From assembly GCA_039819545.1 (NCBI GenBank), contig JBCBRS010000013.1, positions 34,161 through 98,160 on the forward strand: 64,000 nt of DNA. Direction: 5' to 3'. This stretch comes from CALLPQ01 sp039819545. GTDB taxonomy: Bacteria; Pseudomonadota; Alphaproteobacteria; Caulobacterales; Parvularculaceae. The translations under genes were made by a program, and so were the position numbers. Each line of letters opens with the position of its first letter. Positions within the stretch are counted from its first letter, which is position 1. Of the stretch, positions 52,029 to 60,802 are shown piece by piece. A model generated the notes under the pieces. It was not told the DNA's origin. It saw nothing but the letters and a program-made list of their open reading frames with translations, and ran no database searches.

Positions 52029-53093
52029 ATGAATTCCAAAAAAATTACCTTTGGATTTTTTCTGGTAGCATCATTGATAGGGTGCGGAGAAAGCACCATC
52101 GATGAAGCCGCAACACCCACCATTAGACCCGCGAAAATCGTAACGATCGAAACTGCGTCTGTTGGGCGCAACTTTACTTTCCCGGCGGTCATTCGCGCGT
52201 CACAGACAGCGGAGCTTACCTTTCAAACTGCGGGGCAAGTCATTGAACTTAATGTTCTACAGGCAAAGGAAATCACGAAAGGTGATGTCATTGCGAAGCT
52301 TGATCAGCGCAATGCCAGCAATGCTGTAAATCAGGCGCGTGCAGAATATAATAACGCTGAGGCCGAATATCAGCGCGCTGAGAGACTGGTTGAGCGTGAT
52401 GCAATATCTCGCAGTACCCTTGATCAACGCCGCACACAGCGTGATGTCGCAAAAGTTTCACTCGCAAATGCCCAAAAAGCGCTCTCCGACACCATTCTCA
52501 CGGCGCCATTCAATGGTGTCATTTCACGCGTTTACATCGAGCAGTTCCAGAATATCCAGGCCAAAGAGCCGATTGCGGTTATTCAAAGCGATGGCGTCGA
52601 AGCCGTGATCAACATGCCCGGTTCGATCATTGCGCAAGCACCCCGTCTTAAGCCACAAGGAACTTTTGTAACACTGGACGCGGCGCCCGAAGTGAGAATT
52701 CCGGCCCTTTTTCGAGAGGCTGCCGGTCTTGCCGACCAAAACACCCAAACCTTCGAGGTGACTTTTGACTTCGACCCGCCGGAAGATCTCCTGATTTTAC
52801 CGGGGATGACGGCAACATTATCAACCACACTCGACGTGGGAAACTTGGAGAACTTTGGCTTCAATGGAATTGCCGCACCGCTTACAAGCATCCTCGCAGA
52901 AGGTGACGAGAAATTTGTCTGGGTGTTTAACGATGTGGACCAGACAATTCAAAAAACGAAAGTTGAAACTGGTGACGGGGCCGGTGAAATGATTGTCGTT
53001 ACAAAAGGCCTGGAACCAGGCCAACAAATTGTCGCGGCGGGGGTTTCCTTTCTTCACGACGGTATGCGGGTTCGACCATGGTCACCGGAATAG
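52029..53093 (+). CDS. RND efflux periplasmic adaptor (membrane fusion protein)
   Basis: 354 residues from ATG 52029; a TTG 21 bp upstream is less supported. The signal ends in the lipobox LVASLIGC, so it is a lipoprotein. A coiled-coil hairpin (QARAEYNNAEAEYQRAERLV...RRTQRDVAKVSLANAQKALSD, about residues 100-155) is framed by lipoyl halves (TAELTFQTAGQVIELNVLQAKE and DTILTAPFNGVISRVYIEQFQ), with beta-barrel and membrane-proximal domains after it. It links the RND pump and the outer-membrane channel encoded downstream. Confidence 0.94.
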   Translation: MNSKKITFGFFLVASLIGCGESTIDEAATPTIRPAKIVTIETASVGRNFTFPAVIRASQTAELTFQTAGQVIELNVLQAKEITKGDVIAKLDQRNASNAVNQARAEYNNAEAEYQRAERLVERDAISRSTLDQRRTQRDVAKVSLANAQKALSDTILTAPFNGVISRVYIEQFQNIQAKEPIAVIQSDGVEAVINMPGSIIAQAPRLKPQGTFVTLDAAPEVRIPALFREAAGLADQNTQTFEVTFDFDPPEDLLILPGMTATLSTTLDVGNLENFGFNGIAAPLTSILAEGDEKFVWVFNDVDQTIQKTKVETGDGAGEMIVVTKGLEPGQQIVAAGVSFLHDGMRVRPWSPE

Positions 53094-53108
53094 CTTGGTT
53101 ATAAGACG

Positions 53109-56100
53109 ATGAATATTGCCGTAGCCGCCATCAAAAACCCACTGATTTGCATAATCATCATCGCAATATCGCTGCTTGGTGGATGGTTTGCTTACCAGAG
53201 CATGCCACGGTTTGAAGATCCTGAATTTACAATCAGGCAAGCACAAATCTTCACGCAATATCCGGGCGCGAGCCCAAAGGAAGTTCTCGATGAGGTTACC
53301 GAACCCCTGGAGACAGCGCTTCAAACCCTGCCTGAAGTCAAGACTGTAAACTCGATTTCCTCCGACGGTCTTTCAGAAATCACCGTCGAAATTCGATATG
53401 GTGCATCCCCGACTAAGGATGCGTTAGGCCTGATATGGACAAAAGTTCGTAACAAGATAAACGATGCGCAAGGAGACTTGCCGCCGGGCGCAGGACCAAC
53501 CATCGTTCAAGACGATTTTGGCGACGTTTTTGGTCTTTACTATCTTCTAACCGGAGAGGGATATTCGCCGGCTGAACTATACGAATATGCCAAAACTCTG
53601 CGCAAAGAGCTTCTCCTGATCGACGGTGTTGCGAAGATAAATATCATCGGCGATCAACAGGAAGTCATCTATGTTGAAATTGCAAGAGATCGCGCTGCTT
53701 CATTGGGGCTATCTGTCAATGAAATCTATGATACGCTCGCACAGCAAAATACAATAACCGCTGCTGGTGATTTTCGTCTCGGTGCTGACAGGGTAACGAT
53801 AGATCCAACCGGCAAGATCACTTCTGTTGAAGCCATAGAAGGCCTTGTCATAGGCGACAGTGCCAGCGGTAGCCTGACCCGGCTTGGGGATATTGCCACC
53901 GTGCGACGGGGGTACGAGGAGCCAGTCAAGCAATATATCCGCTATGATGGCCAGCCCGCAATTGGTTTCGGAATTTCAAATATACTTGGTGCCAACGTTG
54001 TGAAAATTGGCGAGGACGTAAGCAATCGATTAAGGACACTGGAAAGCCTTCGGCCCGTCGGCATTGAGGTTAATGAGTATTATCACCAGGGCAAGGCGGT
54101 TGATGTCTCCATCCGGAGTTTTGGTTCCAATGTTATCGCTGCGCTCATCATTGTTTTTCTCACGCTTTTTGTCTTCATGGGCGTACGGTCCGGGATCGTC
54201 ATGGGCGCGACCGTGCTGGTCACGATGGCGGCAACACTATTGATCATGTGGATTTCGGGGATCCCCATGCACCGGATTTCCCTTGGTGCCCTGATTATCT
54301 CGCTTGGCATGCTGGTGGACAATGGAGTGGTTGTTACCGACGGTATTTTGGTTGGCGTTCAGCAAGGTCGCAAAAAACTCGACATCGCCATGGAGGTGGC
54401 GCGCCAAAATATGAAACCCCTTCTGGGCGGTACACTGGTTGGCATTATCGCCTTCGCGCCCATCGGTTTTGCCCCCGGCGATACCGCCGAATTTACAGGA
54501 TCTTTATTCTGGGTGGTAATGATCGCCCTGGCGCTCAGTTGGGTTTTTGCCTTCACCCTCACCCCGCTTTTTTGCCATTGGGCATTTCCGGAGCAGCTTG
54601 ACGGGCCCGACAATCACACAAAGTCAGATGGTCGTTTTATGGCCACATACAAAAACGTTATTCGCTGGGTGCTGAGCAATAAGGCAATTGCGCTCAGTTT
54701 TGTGATTTTCGTCTTTATCTCCGCACTTTGGGGATTCCAGTTTGTCAAAGTCGGTTTTTTCCCCGCGTCAACGACCCCGCAGGTGGTTGTTGATTACGTC
54801 TTGCCCGAAGGCACAGACATTGAGCAAACACGGAATGATATGATCAAACTGGAGCGCTTCGCGCGCCAGCTCGATGGGGTCAATCATGTACAAACCCTCG
54901 TCGGTGAAAAAGCATTGCGGTATATGCTAATTTATCAGGCTGGTTCGGCGAGTTCGTCGATCGGCCAGCTTCTCCTGAAGACCGAAGATTATCGTGATAA
55001 TGATCGGATCATTCGGGAAATACAGTCCTATGCGGATGAAAATTTTCCTGATGGGCTTGCAAAAGCCTGGAAATTTATCCTGGGCCCCGGCGGCGGGGCC
55101 AAGATCGAAGTTGAGTTTTCTGGACCGGATTCCAGCGTTCTGCGCCGCCTTTCCAGCGAAGCCAAAGCCATCATGGCGGCGGACGGGGCCGCCATTCTCA
55201 TCCAGGATGACTGGAAACGTCAGGTCCCCATTATAGAACCCGTCTTCTCAGCCAATAAAGGCGAACGGGTTGGCGTTACACGTAAACAAGTCGCTGAAGC
55301 GCTAAATGAAAATCTCAGCGGGGTTCGGCGCGGAATTTACCGCGATGGCGATGAGCTAATCCCCATAATCTCAAGAGCCCCTGAAAATGAGCGGGCAAAT
55401 CCGTGGGACATGGCATCGCTACAAATTCTAACCCCCTCAAGCCCTAAGCCGATCCCCATGGCGCAAGTGATCGATGATGTGCACACAGTCTGGCGCGACG
55501 GAAAAATTCTGAGAAAAAACCGTGTACTGACGATCAATGCTCAGTGCGACCCCGCGCTTGGTGAATTGGCAGATGATTTATTCTCACGATTGCGACCGCA
55601 GATTGAGGCCATCAGCCTGCCGGATGGCTATACGCTAAAGTGGGAGGGGGAATTCGGAAGTTCCTCCGAAGCACAAGGGAACCTGGCAAGCACCATTCCC
55701 CTAGGGTTGCTGGCGATGATTCTGGTGGTTGTGGTTTTGTTTAATGCACTACGCCAACCCCTCGTGATTTGGGCCGTCGTCCCGCTTGCCATCGTTGGCG
55801 TAACCTTTGGCCTTGTCCTTACCAACACACCTTTTGAATTTATGGGAATTCTCGGCCTTTTGTCTCTGTCGGGATTATTGATCCAGAACTCCCTTGTTCT
55901 CGTTGACTCGACAGACGAATTAATCGCAGAGGGTATGCCCAGATTTGATGCCCTAGTAGAAGCTGCTGCCAATCGTTTGCGCCCGGTTACAATGGGCGCA
56001 TTCACCACTGTGCTTGGCGTTATCCCGCTTTATTTCGATGCTTTCTTCCGCTCAATGACGGTCGTTATTGCGTTCGGCCTCAGTTTTGCAACGTTGATCA

Positions 56101-56207
56101 CCCTGTTGGTTACGCCGGCTATCTACGCCCTCCTGTTTGGCATCAAGAAGAACGAGGTGCAGGCGTATGTTCCAACGGAAAAGCTTGAAGCGGTGGCGGC
56201 ACAATGA
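53109..56207 (+). CDS. RND family efflux permease
   Basis: 1032 residues with the 12-helix, two-periplasmic-loop layout of HAE-type RND pumps. After the first helix (about residues 11-30) comes FEDPEFTIRQAQIFTQYPGASPKEV, a block typical of a divergent, AcrB-related group. The proton-relay helix 4 has LIISLGMLVDNGVVVTDGI (about residue 402) with the essential Asp region, and the second half has NSLVLVDSTDEL near 930. It is followed by its outer-membrane gene with a 4-bp overlap. The substrate is unknown; no local repressor is seen. Confidence 0.95.
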   Translation: MNIAVAAIKNPLICIIIIAISLLGGWFAYQSMPRFEDPEFTIRQAQIFTQYPGASPKEVLDEVTEPLETALQTLPEVKTVNSISSDGLSEITVEIRYGASPTKDALGLIWTKVRNKINDAQGDLPPGAGPTIVQDDFGDVFGLYYLLTGEGYSPAELYEYAKTLRKELLLIDGVAKINIIGDQQEVIYVEIARDRAASLGLSVNEIYDTLAQQNTITAAGDFRLGADRVTIDPTGKITSVEAIEGLVIGDSASGSLTRLGDIATVRRGYEEPVKQYIRYDGQPAIGFGISNILGANVVKIGEDVSNRLRTLESLRPVGIEVNEYYHQGKAVDVSIRSFGSNVIAALIIVFLTLFVFMGVRSGIVMGATVLVTMAATLLIMWISGIPMHRISLGALIISLGMLVDNGVVVTDGILVGVQQGRKKLDIAMEVARQNMKPLLGGTLVGIIAFAPIGFAPGDTAEFTGSLFWVVMIALALSWVFAFTLTPLFCHWAFPEQLDGPDNHTKSDGRFMATYKNVIRWVLSNKAIALSFVIFVFISALWGFQFVKVGFFPASTTPQVVVDYVLPEGTDIEQTRNDMIKLERFARQLDGVNHVQTLVGEKALRYMLIYQAGSASSSIGQLLLKTEDYRDNDRIIREIQSYADENFPDGLAKAWKFILGPGGGAKIEVEFSGPDSSVLRRLSSEAKAIMAADGAAILIQDDWKRQVPIIEPVFSANKGERVGVTRKQVAEALNENLSGVRRGIYRDGDELIPIISRAPENERANPWDMASLQILTPSSPKPIPMAQVIDDVHTVWRDGKILRKNRVLTINAQCDPALGELADDLFSRLRPQIEAISLPDGYTLKWEGEFGSSSEAQGNLASTIPLGLLAMILVVVVLFNALRQPLVIWAVVPLAIVGVTFGLVLTNTPFEFMGILGLLSLSGLLIQNSLVLVDSTDELIAEGMPRFDALVEAAANRLRPVTMGAFTTVLGVIPLYFDAFFRSMTVVIAFGLSFATLITLLVTPAIYALLFGIKKNEVQAYVPTEKLEAVAAQ

Positions 56208-57619
56208 CCCGATTGATCTATGTTCTGATCATAGCTTTGCTATCGAGCGCATGTGCGTCACTTTCCTCGCCTGAACAGGCCAAAGGGATTGCGGCCGATG
56301 CGCCCCCGTCTGCCCCGACGAACTGGCAAGCGGGTCCTGCCGAGACGCCGGGTCCGGTAAAGGTGGGCTGGATTGCAGCGTTCGGCGATCCAATCCTGTC
56401 GCGCCTTGTCAGTGAAGCCATCACCAATAATCGCGACCTGCGCGCGGCAGCTGGCGCGGTTGAAGAAGCGCGAGCCCTCGCACGGCAGGCTGGGGCAGCA
56501 ATTGTTCCGGCCATTGACGTCACCGGATCTGCTGGTCGGGGTGGCATTGTCGATTTTCCAAGCGCTGACAATTACAGCTTGGGCCTGCAGTTTGGTTGGG
56601 AAGTTGATGTTTGGGGACGCGTGCGCGCCACCAAACGCGCAGCGGCTTTTGGTGCCTATTCAGCAGAAGCAGACTTTTTATTCGCTCAATATTCAATTGC
56701 AGCAGCGGTTGCTCAATCCTACTTCGTCGCAATTGAGGCCGGCCTTCAACGCAATGTTGCCAATAAATCTCTCAAAGCGCTCGAAGAAACCGCTAAAATC
56801 GTGAGTGCACAACGTGAAATTGGTGTTGCAACAGGCCTTGATGTTGCGTTGGCGCGCCGCGATGTGGCAAATGCGAAAGACGCCGTATTGAATGCACAGG
56901 TAGGTCAAAGGCTGGCCCTGCGTGCGCTAAGCGCCTTAATCGGCCGCTATCCGGATGCCAAGCTAGACCTAACGGATGCATTACCAAAGCCGCCTGCGCC
57001 ACCCCCAACAGGTACGCCTTCAACCCTGTTGGAACGTCGCCCGGATATCATTGCAGCAGAAAGAAACGTCGCGGCTGCCTTCAACAGTATTAGCGCCGCC
57101 AAAGCGGCGCGATTACCAACAATCAGCCTCGTCAGTTCTATCTCCGGCTCGTCATCGGAATTATCAGATGTTCTTGACCCGGAAAATGTCGCATGGCAGC
57201 TCGCTGGAAATCTGTTGGGGCCCCTGTTCGATGGTGGTTTACGCAAAGCCGTGGTTGATGAGGCAACTGCGGTACAAACACAAGCGATCAACGCCTATGC
57301 GCAAACCGTGATTGCTGCGTTTCAGGAAGTCGAAAACAGCCTCGACCAAAATCAGGTGCTCCGTGCACGCAGAGACGTATTGCGAGAAGCAGCAACCGAG
57401 GCTGCACGGGCCTTCGAAATATCGCAAATCCAATATGAAGAAGGAGCAGGCACACTCCTTGATGTGTTGACTATTCAAAGTACAGCGTTCAGCGCTGACA
57501 GCGCCCTCGTGAGCGTTGAACAAGCGTTACTTACCGAATGGATTAACCTGAACCTGGCTCTCGGTGGAAATTGGCAAAACACTCGAGCTAATACCATTGG
57601 TGCGGACGGGGGGACTTGA
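56204..57619 (+). CDS. NodT-family outer-membrane efflux lipoprotein, 3' end fused to tRNA-Leu remnant
   Basis: 471 residues. Signal peptide with lipobox LLSSAC; two OEP repeats follow (ALARQAGAAIVPAIDVTGSAGRG; GLQFGWEVDVWGRVRATKRAA; RRPDIIAAERNVAAAFN; GNLLGPLFDGGLRKAVVDE), matching TolC/OprM. It overlaps the permease stop by 4 bp, completing a tripartite pump. Its last 8 codons and stop (TIGADGGT*) fall within the 3' part of a minus-strand tRNA-Leu, so the C-terminus is determined by the tRNA sequence. The coding part otherwise looks complete. Confidence 0.94.
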   Translation: MTRLIYVLIIALLSSACASLSSPEQAKGIAADAPPSAPTNWQAGPAETPGPVKVGWIAAFGDPILSRLVSEAITNNRDLRAAAGAVEEARALARQAGAAIVPAIDVTGSAGRGGIVDFPSADNYSLGLQFGWEVDVWGRVRATKRAAAFGAYSAEADFLFAQYSIAAAVAQSYFVAIEAGLQRNVANKSLKALEETAKIVSAQREIGVATGLDVALARRDVANAKDAVLNAQVGQRLALRALSALIGRYPDAKLDLTDALPKPPAPPPTGTPSTLLERRPDIIAAERNVAAAFNSISAAKAARLPTISLVSSISGSSSELSDVLDPENVAWQLAGNLLGPLFDGGLRKAVVDEATAVQTQAINAYAQTVIAAFQEVENSLDQNQVLRARRDVLREAATEAARAFEISQIQYEEGAGTLLDVLTIQSTAFSADSALVSVEQALLTEWINLNLALGGNWQNTRANTIGADGGT

Positions 57620-57652
57620 ACCCCCACGAGGTTACCCTCTACAGATTTTAAG
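57598..57652 (-). tRNA. 3' fragment of tRNA-Leu(UAA), probable attachment site
   Basis: Read on the minus strand the segment starts at the anticodon loop CTTAAAA (anticodon TAA), continues TCTGT (3' side of the anticodon stem), a long variable arm GAGG-GTAA-CCTC, a T-arm GGGGG-TTCAAGT-CCCCC and the acceptor 3' strand GTCCGC-A-CCA. Upstream (from 57653) the expected 5' half (acceptor GCGGAC, D-arm, ACAGA) is absent, replaced by unrelated DNA. This is the structure left on the far side of an element integrated into the 3' half of a tRNA gene. The intact copy should lie beyond the right end of the window. Confidence 0.88.
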
Positions 57653-57869
57653 TGCCGATCCTATGCCCGTAACCTATTGATTTTTCAGTAACATATTTGG
57701 GGTTGGGCTAAAGTGTGCCCTAAAGTGTGGAATTTTAACCATGCTGATCACGGGATTGTGATGGCACACTGTGCCGACATGATACGGTTGCGAAAAGCCA
57801 AAATAAGAGATCTGATTAAGTATGATTATGTATAATTTGGTATGCCTATTGATGATAATGAGGGTTTTG
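57653..57869. other. Element end beyond the tRNA fragment
   Basis: 217 bp at the presumed end of the integrated element. A direct repeat CTAAAGTGTG occurs twice 12 bp apart (57719-57740) and a perfect palindrome GGCACA-C-TGTGCC lies at 57763-57775. A TATAAT is present at 57831-57836. These could be recombinase or antitoxin binding sites; no integrase gene is in the window. Confidence 0.45.
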
Positions 57870-58133
57870 ATGGCTGATATGATCCGCAAAACAATTACGA
57901 TCCCTGATACCATGGCCGATTTCATCAGTGCACGGTTGCAATCAGGGTTATTTGCCAATGATAGCGAATATTTCCGTGAACTGGTCCGCCAGGATCAACG
58001 GCACGCCGAGCTTAAAGATCAAAGCACGGCATTTCAGGCGATGATTGAACAGTCGATCGCCAGTGGCTTCACCGAAGAAAGCTTTGACGACATTGTCCGG
58101 GCGGCGCGCGCCAAGGTCAAAAATCGCTCATAA
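57870..58133 (+). CDS. ParD-type antitoxin of a type II TA pair
   Basis: 87 residues from ATG 57870, which has GAGGG upstream. The N-terminal ribbon-helix-helix MIRKTITIPDTMADFISARLQSGLFANDSEYFRELVRQDQ is the CopG/ParD DNA-binding fold; the acidic C-terminal part would bind the ParE toxin. The next frame is only a truncated parE, so this is an orphan antitoxin. It sits at the border of the integrated element. Confidence 0.88.
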   Translation: MADMIRKTITIPDTMADFISARLQSGLFANDSEYFRELVRQDQRHAELKDQSTAFQAMIEQSIASGFTEESFDDIVRAARAKVKNRS

Positions 58134-58134
58134 T

Positions 58135-58209
58135 ATGGGATACCGAATAACCCGACTTGCCCGCGACCAAACTATTGAGACTGAATGCGTTCTTCATCGA
58201 TCTAAATGA
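58135..58209 (+). pseudogene. Truncated parE toxin start
   Basis: Immediately after parD (1 bp gap) an ATG opens MGYRITRLARDQTIETECVL and stops after 24 codons. MGYRxTRLA is the usual N-terminus of ParE toxins (~95-100 residues). The rest is missing: the sequence after codon ~14 no longer resembles ParE. The toxin gene has been cut by a deletion or rearrangement beside the TIR operon. Confidence 0.7.
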
Positions 58210-58255
58210 CATTCGAGACTGACTTCATCCAAGACTAAGTGCTATCTTTATATTT

Positions 58256-58840
58256 TTATGGTTTCATGTTTGTTAAGAACCGCATCCATGCTTGCCAAAT
58301 TTCGATATTAGATTTTGTAACTTTTTCAATATCAAATGGATTTTCATAAAGGTTTGATAATCTTTCACTATATCCAAGAGTATTCGCGTGGTCTGCAGGA
58401 CCAAAAATATCTTCGTTATGCAATACTTTTGATACTTCCGGCGATGATATTTTTTCTATGATTTGGTCTGTTAATGAGCCAGGTTCTAATATTGTGAAAA
58501 GTTTTAGATATTGTTGGTTTTTTGCGACTTTCATGGCTTTATCATCAACTGGATAAACAAGAACAGATCCTCTTACTCCGTCAAAATAACCTAGCTCCCA
58601 TGGCATCCACTTTGATTTTGGTGCTCGTGAAGTTGCTACATACACCATTGATTTACAGCTTCGCATTCTATTTCGAAGTGTATTTGCGGTGTCGGCGGTC
58701 ACATTTGTTCGATCTAAATTTAAATCATCGAACCTGTCACAATACACACTATAATTTGCTTCTATTAATTGACCCCTTACTATATCTGCTTCTGCAGCAT
58801 CCGATGCGGTATGAGATAGAAAAATATCGTATTTAAACAT
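58256..58840 (-). CDS. Soluble TIR-domain protein
   Basis: 194 residues, AT-rich codons. A TIR-type fold starts at FKYDIFLSHTASDA (strand A, residues 2-14), with YSVYCDRFDDLN near 30 and SKWMPWELGYFDG near 76-88, where E82 matches the catalytic glutamate of TIR NADases. KAMKVAKNQQYLKLF and IIEKISSPEVSKVL follow, then a helical tail. TIR proteins cleave NAD+ or make cyclic-ADP-ribose-type signals in bacterial immunity. It is the last gene of the five-gene operon, 26 bp downstream of the membrane TIR-like gene. No other domain is seen. Confidence 0.88.
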   Translation of the reverse strand: MFKYDIFLSHTASDAAEADIVRGQLIEANYSVYCDRFDDLNLDRTNVTADTANTLRNRMRSCKSMVYVATSRAPKSKWMPWELGYFDGVRGSVLVYPVDDKAMKVAKNQQYLKLFTILEPGSLTDQIIEKISSPEVSKVLHNEDIFGPADHANTLGYSERLSNLYENPFDIEKVTKSNIEIWQAWMRFLTNMKP

Positions 58841-58866
58841 GGTATTAACTGAGCATATCCGCCTGA

Positions 58867-60297
58867 TTAAAGGCAGATATCTTCTACTTCCTTATTATTG
58901 ATTTTTCGAAAATTAACATGTGGTATGTTTATGATGTCACCCTTCTTCAAGCAGCTTGGGTGAATTTTTTCTGTACAGTGCCGTTCGTAATTAGAAAAAA
59001 TCAGTACCTTTAAAAAAGCATCTTGTGCCGAATACCGTCTGGCAATACCACTATAACTTCGCTCAGTATCAATAATTTCTTTGCACTGGTGATAATTTTT
59101 CATGATTTCGAATAGTTCACTGTTGCTTTCACAATAAGCTTTATAATCCCAATTTATTGCAGCGCTATCACAACCCCTAGTATTAATGAAAATATCTTTG
59201 GTCGACGCAGCAAGAATCTCTCTATATTCAATTCCAGGCATTTCGCCAAATAATTCAGGCACAGGTGTAGGAAAATTCATTTGTATACGATTCAGTGCGC
59301 CACTTGAGTCCCAAATAGGTATTTCAAAGCTATTTAGCGTACGGACGGAATCATCGAGACTTTCTTTAATCTCTCTATTTTCTGAATATAATGTTTTAAC
59401 TTCTTCAGCTAATTTGAATCCTGATGTTGATATCCTGTACAAGCTGTATCCGGAGAGAATCAAACACATCAATAACGTTGCCATAAAAATCTTTAGGATT
59501 CTCCCGTCAAAAATGAAAGGTTTTTCTACTTTTTCCTTATCTGGAATATTCTCAGATTGTTTCTTCCTCACGAATTCAATGATACTGGAAATTTGCTTAT
59601 TAAATATCTGTTTGTTACTGGGCGTAATTTCAGAATCAGGAAGAAGTTTTTCTAAAGCAATGTGTTTTTTTATTTTCTTCTTTAATGCTATCTGCTCATA
59701 GTGAATATTTTTCAATGGTTCGGGTAACGTAACCCTAGGTTTATCTTTTAACTCTTGCTGATCGAAGATAAACGGACTCAGCTTGCCAAAGAAGTGAGCG
59801 ATAAAAAATTCATATTGCACCCAGTCCGATAAAGGTATTTCGCTTTGTTGGTCATCAATCCCGTGATCGACAGAGGATACTTTCGATTTTTCACCTTCGC
59901 TTTCTGTAGATACCCAATCAAGTGATCCTATTCCTTTGAAAAATGAGGGCGTGGTTTTAGAGTTTAATTTTGTTGGATGACTATTATTGGAAAAATCTTC
60001 TCCAGAATCACTGTCACTTTCCTGGCTGCCATTAGAAGGTTTTTCGATAAGGCCAATGCAAACAATGCAGGATTCGAGCGCGCTATGAATCCTGGTGCGC
60101 CAATCATCCCCGGATCTATTTGTATGGCTATACATATAGACAGAAATTTTAGGTTTCGAGCTTTTTTCTATTTGATTTTTTATTTTCTCAGCTACCACCT
60201 CTAACGGTTCCGGAAAAGAAATGAATACATCTTCTCCAGTGTACTGTGATTTTTCAAAATCTCGGGATGATAAGTCTGTTTTATCATGCATTGTCAC
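58867..60297 (-). CDS. Membrane-anchored TIR-like protein with split TIR domain and cysteine-containing C-terminal domain
   Basis: 476 residues. DVFISFPEP (residues 23-31) and KISVYMYSHTNRSGDDWRTRIHSALESCIVCIGLIE (50-85) look like the first half of a TIR domain. A ~70-residue Ser/Asp/Glu-rich insert follows, then LSDWVQYEFFIAHFF (156-170), where E163 could be the catalytic glutamate. A lysine-rich helical linker leads to one membrane helix (about 267-287, ILKIFMATLLMCLILSGYSLYRI). Some 180 residues with about seven cysteines follow, which I do not recognise, probably on the other side of the membrane. Position between two TIR genes supports the TIR reading. Confidence 0.7.
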   Translation of the reverse strand: MTMHDKTDLSSRDFEKSQYTGEDVFISFPEPLEVVAEKIKNQIEKSSKPKISVYMYSHTNRSGDDWRTRIHSALESCIVCIGLIEKPSNGSQESDSDSGEDFSNNSHPTKLNSKTTPSFFKGIGSLDWVSTESEGEKSKVSSVDHGIDDQQSEIPLSDWVQYEFFIAHFFGKLSPFIFDQQELKDKPRVTLPEPLKNIHYEQIALKKKIKKHIALEKLLPDSEITPSNKQIFNKQISSIIEFVRKKQSENIPDKEKVEKPFIFDGRILKIFMATLLMCLILSGYSLYRISTSGFKLAEEVKTLYSENREIKESLDDSVRTLNSFEIPIWDSSGALNRIQMNFPTPVPELFGEMPGIEYREILAASTKDIFINTRGCDSAAINWDYKAYCESNSELFEIMKNYHQCKEIIDTERSYSGIARRYSAQDAFLKVLIFSNYERHCTEKIHPSCLKKGDIINIPHVNFRKINNKEVEDICL

Positions 60298-60306
60298 CTC
60301 GCAAAA

Positions 60307-60717
60307 TTATAAGAGATTTTTAGTGCGAATTGCGCCCAAAATTGATGAAGTATTCCAGGCAACAATGTCGGTTGCCGCGCTTTTTACTTCTATGGAGGTT
60401 CGTTCTGCTCCCCACGGTTGGATGGCGATAATTTTTTTGGGTGCACTGAATTCACTTTGAGCAATTTTCAGTTCTTTACTTCTCCATTTGCTGTAGGAGC
60501 TATACACACCTGCCAAAACCAGTATGGCATGACAGGGCTGCATTTTTCTAAGAATAGCAGCGTATAATTCTTTATCGGTTCCGTTGGTGTGAACTGGATC
60601 ATCTTTTGGCACAGAGTAATTTTTATAGGTAAAATACTTTGCATCGTTAAGCATACTTATAAGTTTCTCGTAACTATCAGTATATGCCCAGGAATGACTG
60701 ATAAAAAGATTATACAT
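60307..60717 (-). CDS. TIR-like (DUF1863/MTH538, ThsB-type) protein
   Basis: 136 residues. MYNLFISHSWAYTDSYEKLISMLN at the N-terminus, NYSVPKDDPVHTNGTDKELYAAILRKM (about residues 33-59) and SKWRSKELKIA (77-87, with E82 as candidate catalytic glutamate) are the signature of the DUF1863 TIR-like family, which includes ThsB, the signalling TIR of Thoeris immunity. IIAIQPWGAERTS follows. It is the most enzyme-like TIR of the cluster and lies between the hydrolase and the membrane TIR. In Thoeris, ThsB makes an ADP-ribose-type signal after phage infection. Confidence 0.88.
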   Translation of the reverse strand: MYNLFISHSWAYTDSYEKLISMLNDAKYFTYKNYSVPKDDPVHTNGTDKELYAAILRKMQPCHAILVLAGVYSSYSKWRSKELKIAQSEFSAPKKIIAIQPWGAERTSIEVKSAATDIVAWNTSSILGAIRTKNLL

Positions 60718-60802
60718 ATTTCTCCCCGTTGAATAATAGGTAAAGGCTATTTCTAACTCAAGCTAAGTGTCTAGTCCAACTAGCTATGTGCAATTTGGTA
60801 AT

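Noticed and set aside
57598..57690. Complete tRNA-Leu gene
   Set aside because: The 5' acceptor strand, D-arm and 5' side of the anticodon stem are absent; only the 3' part is present.
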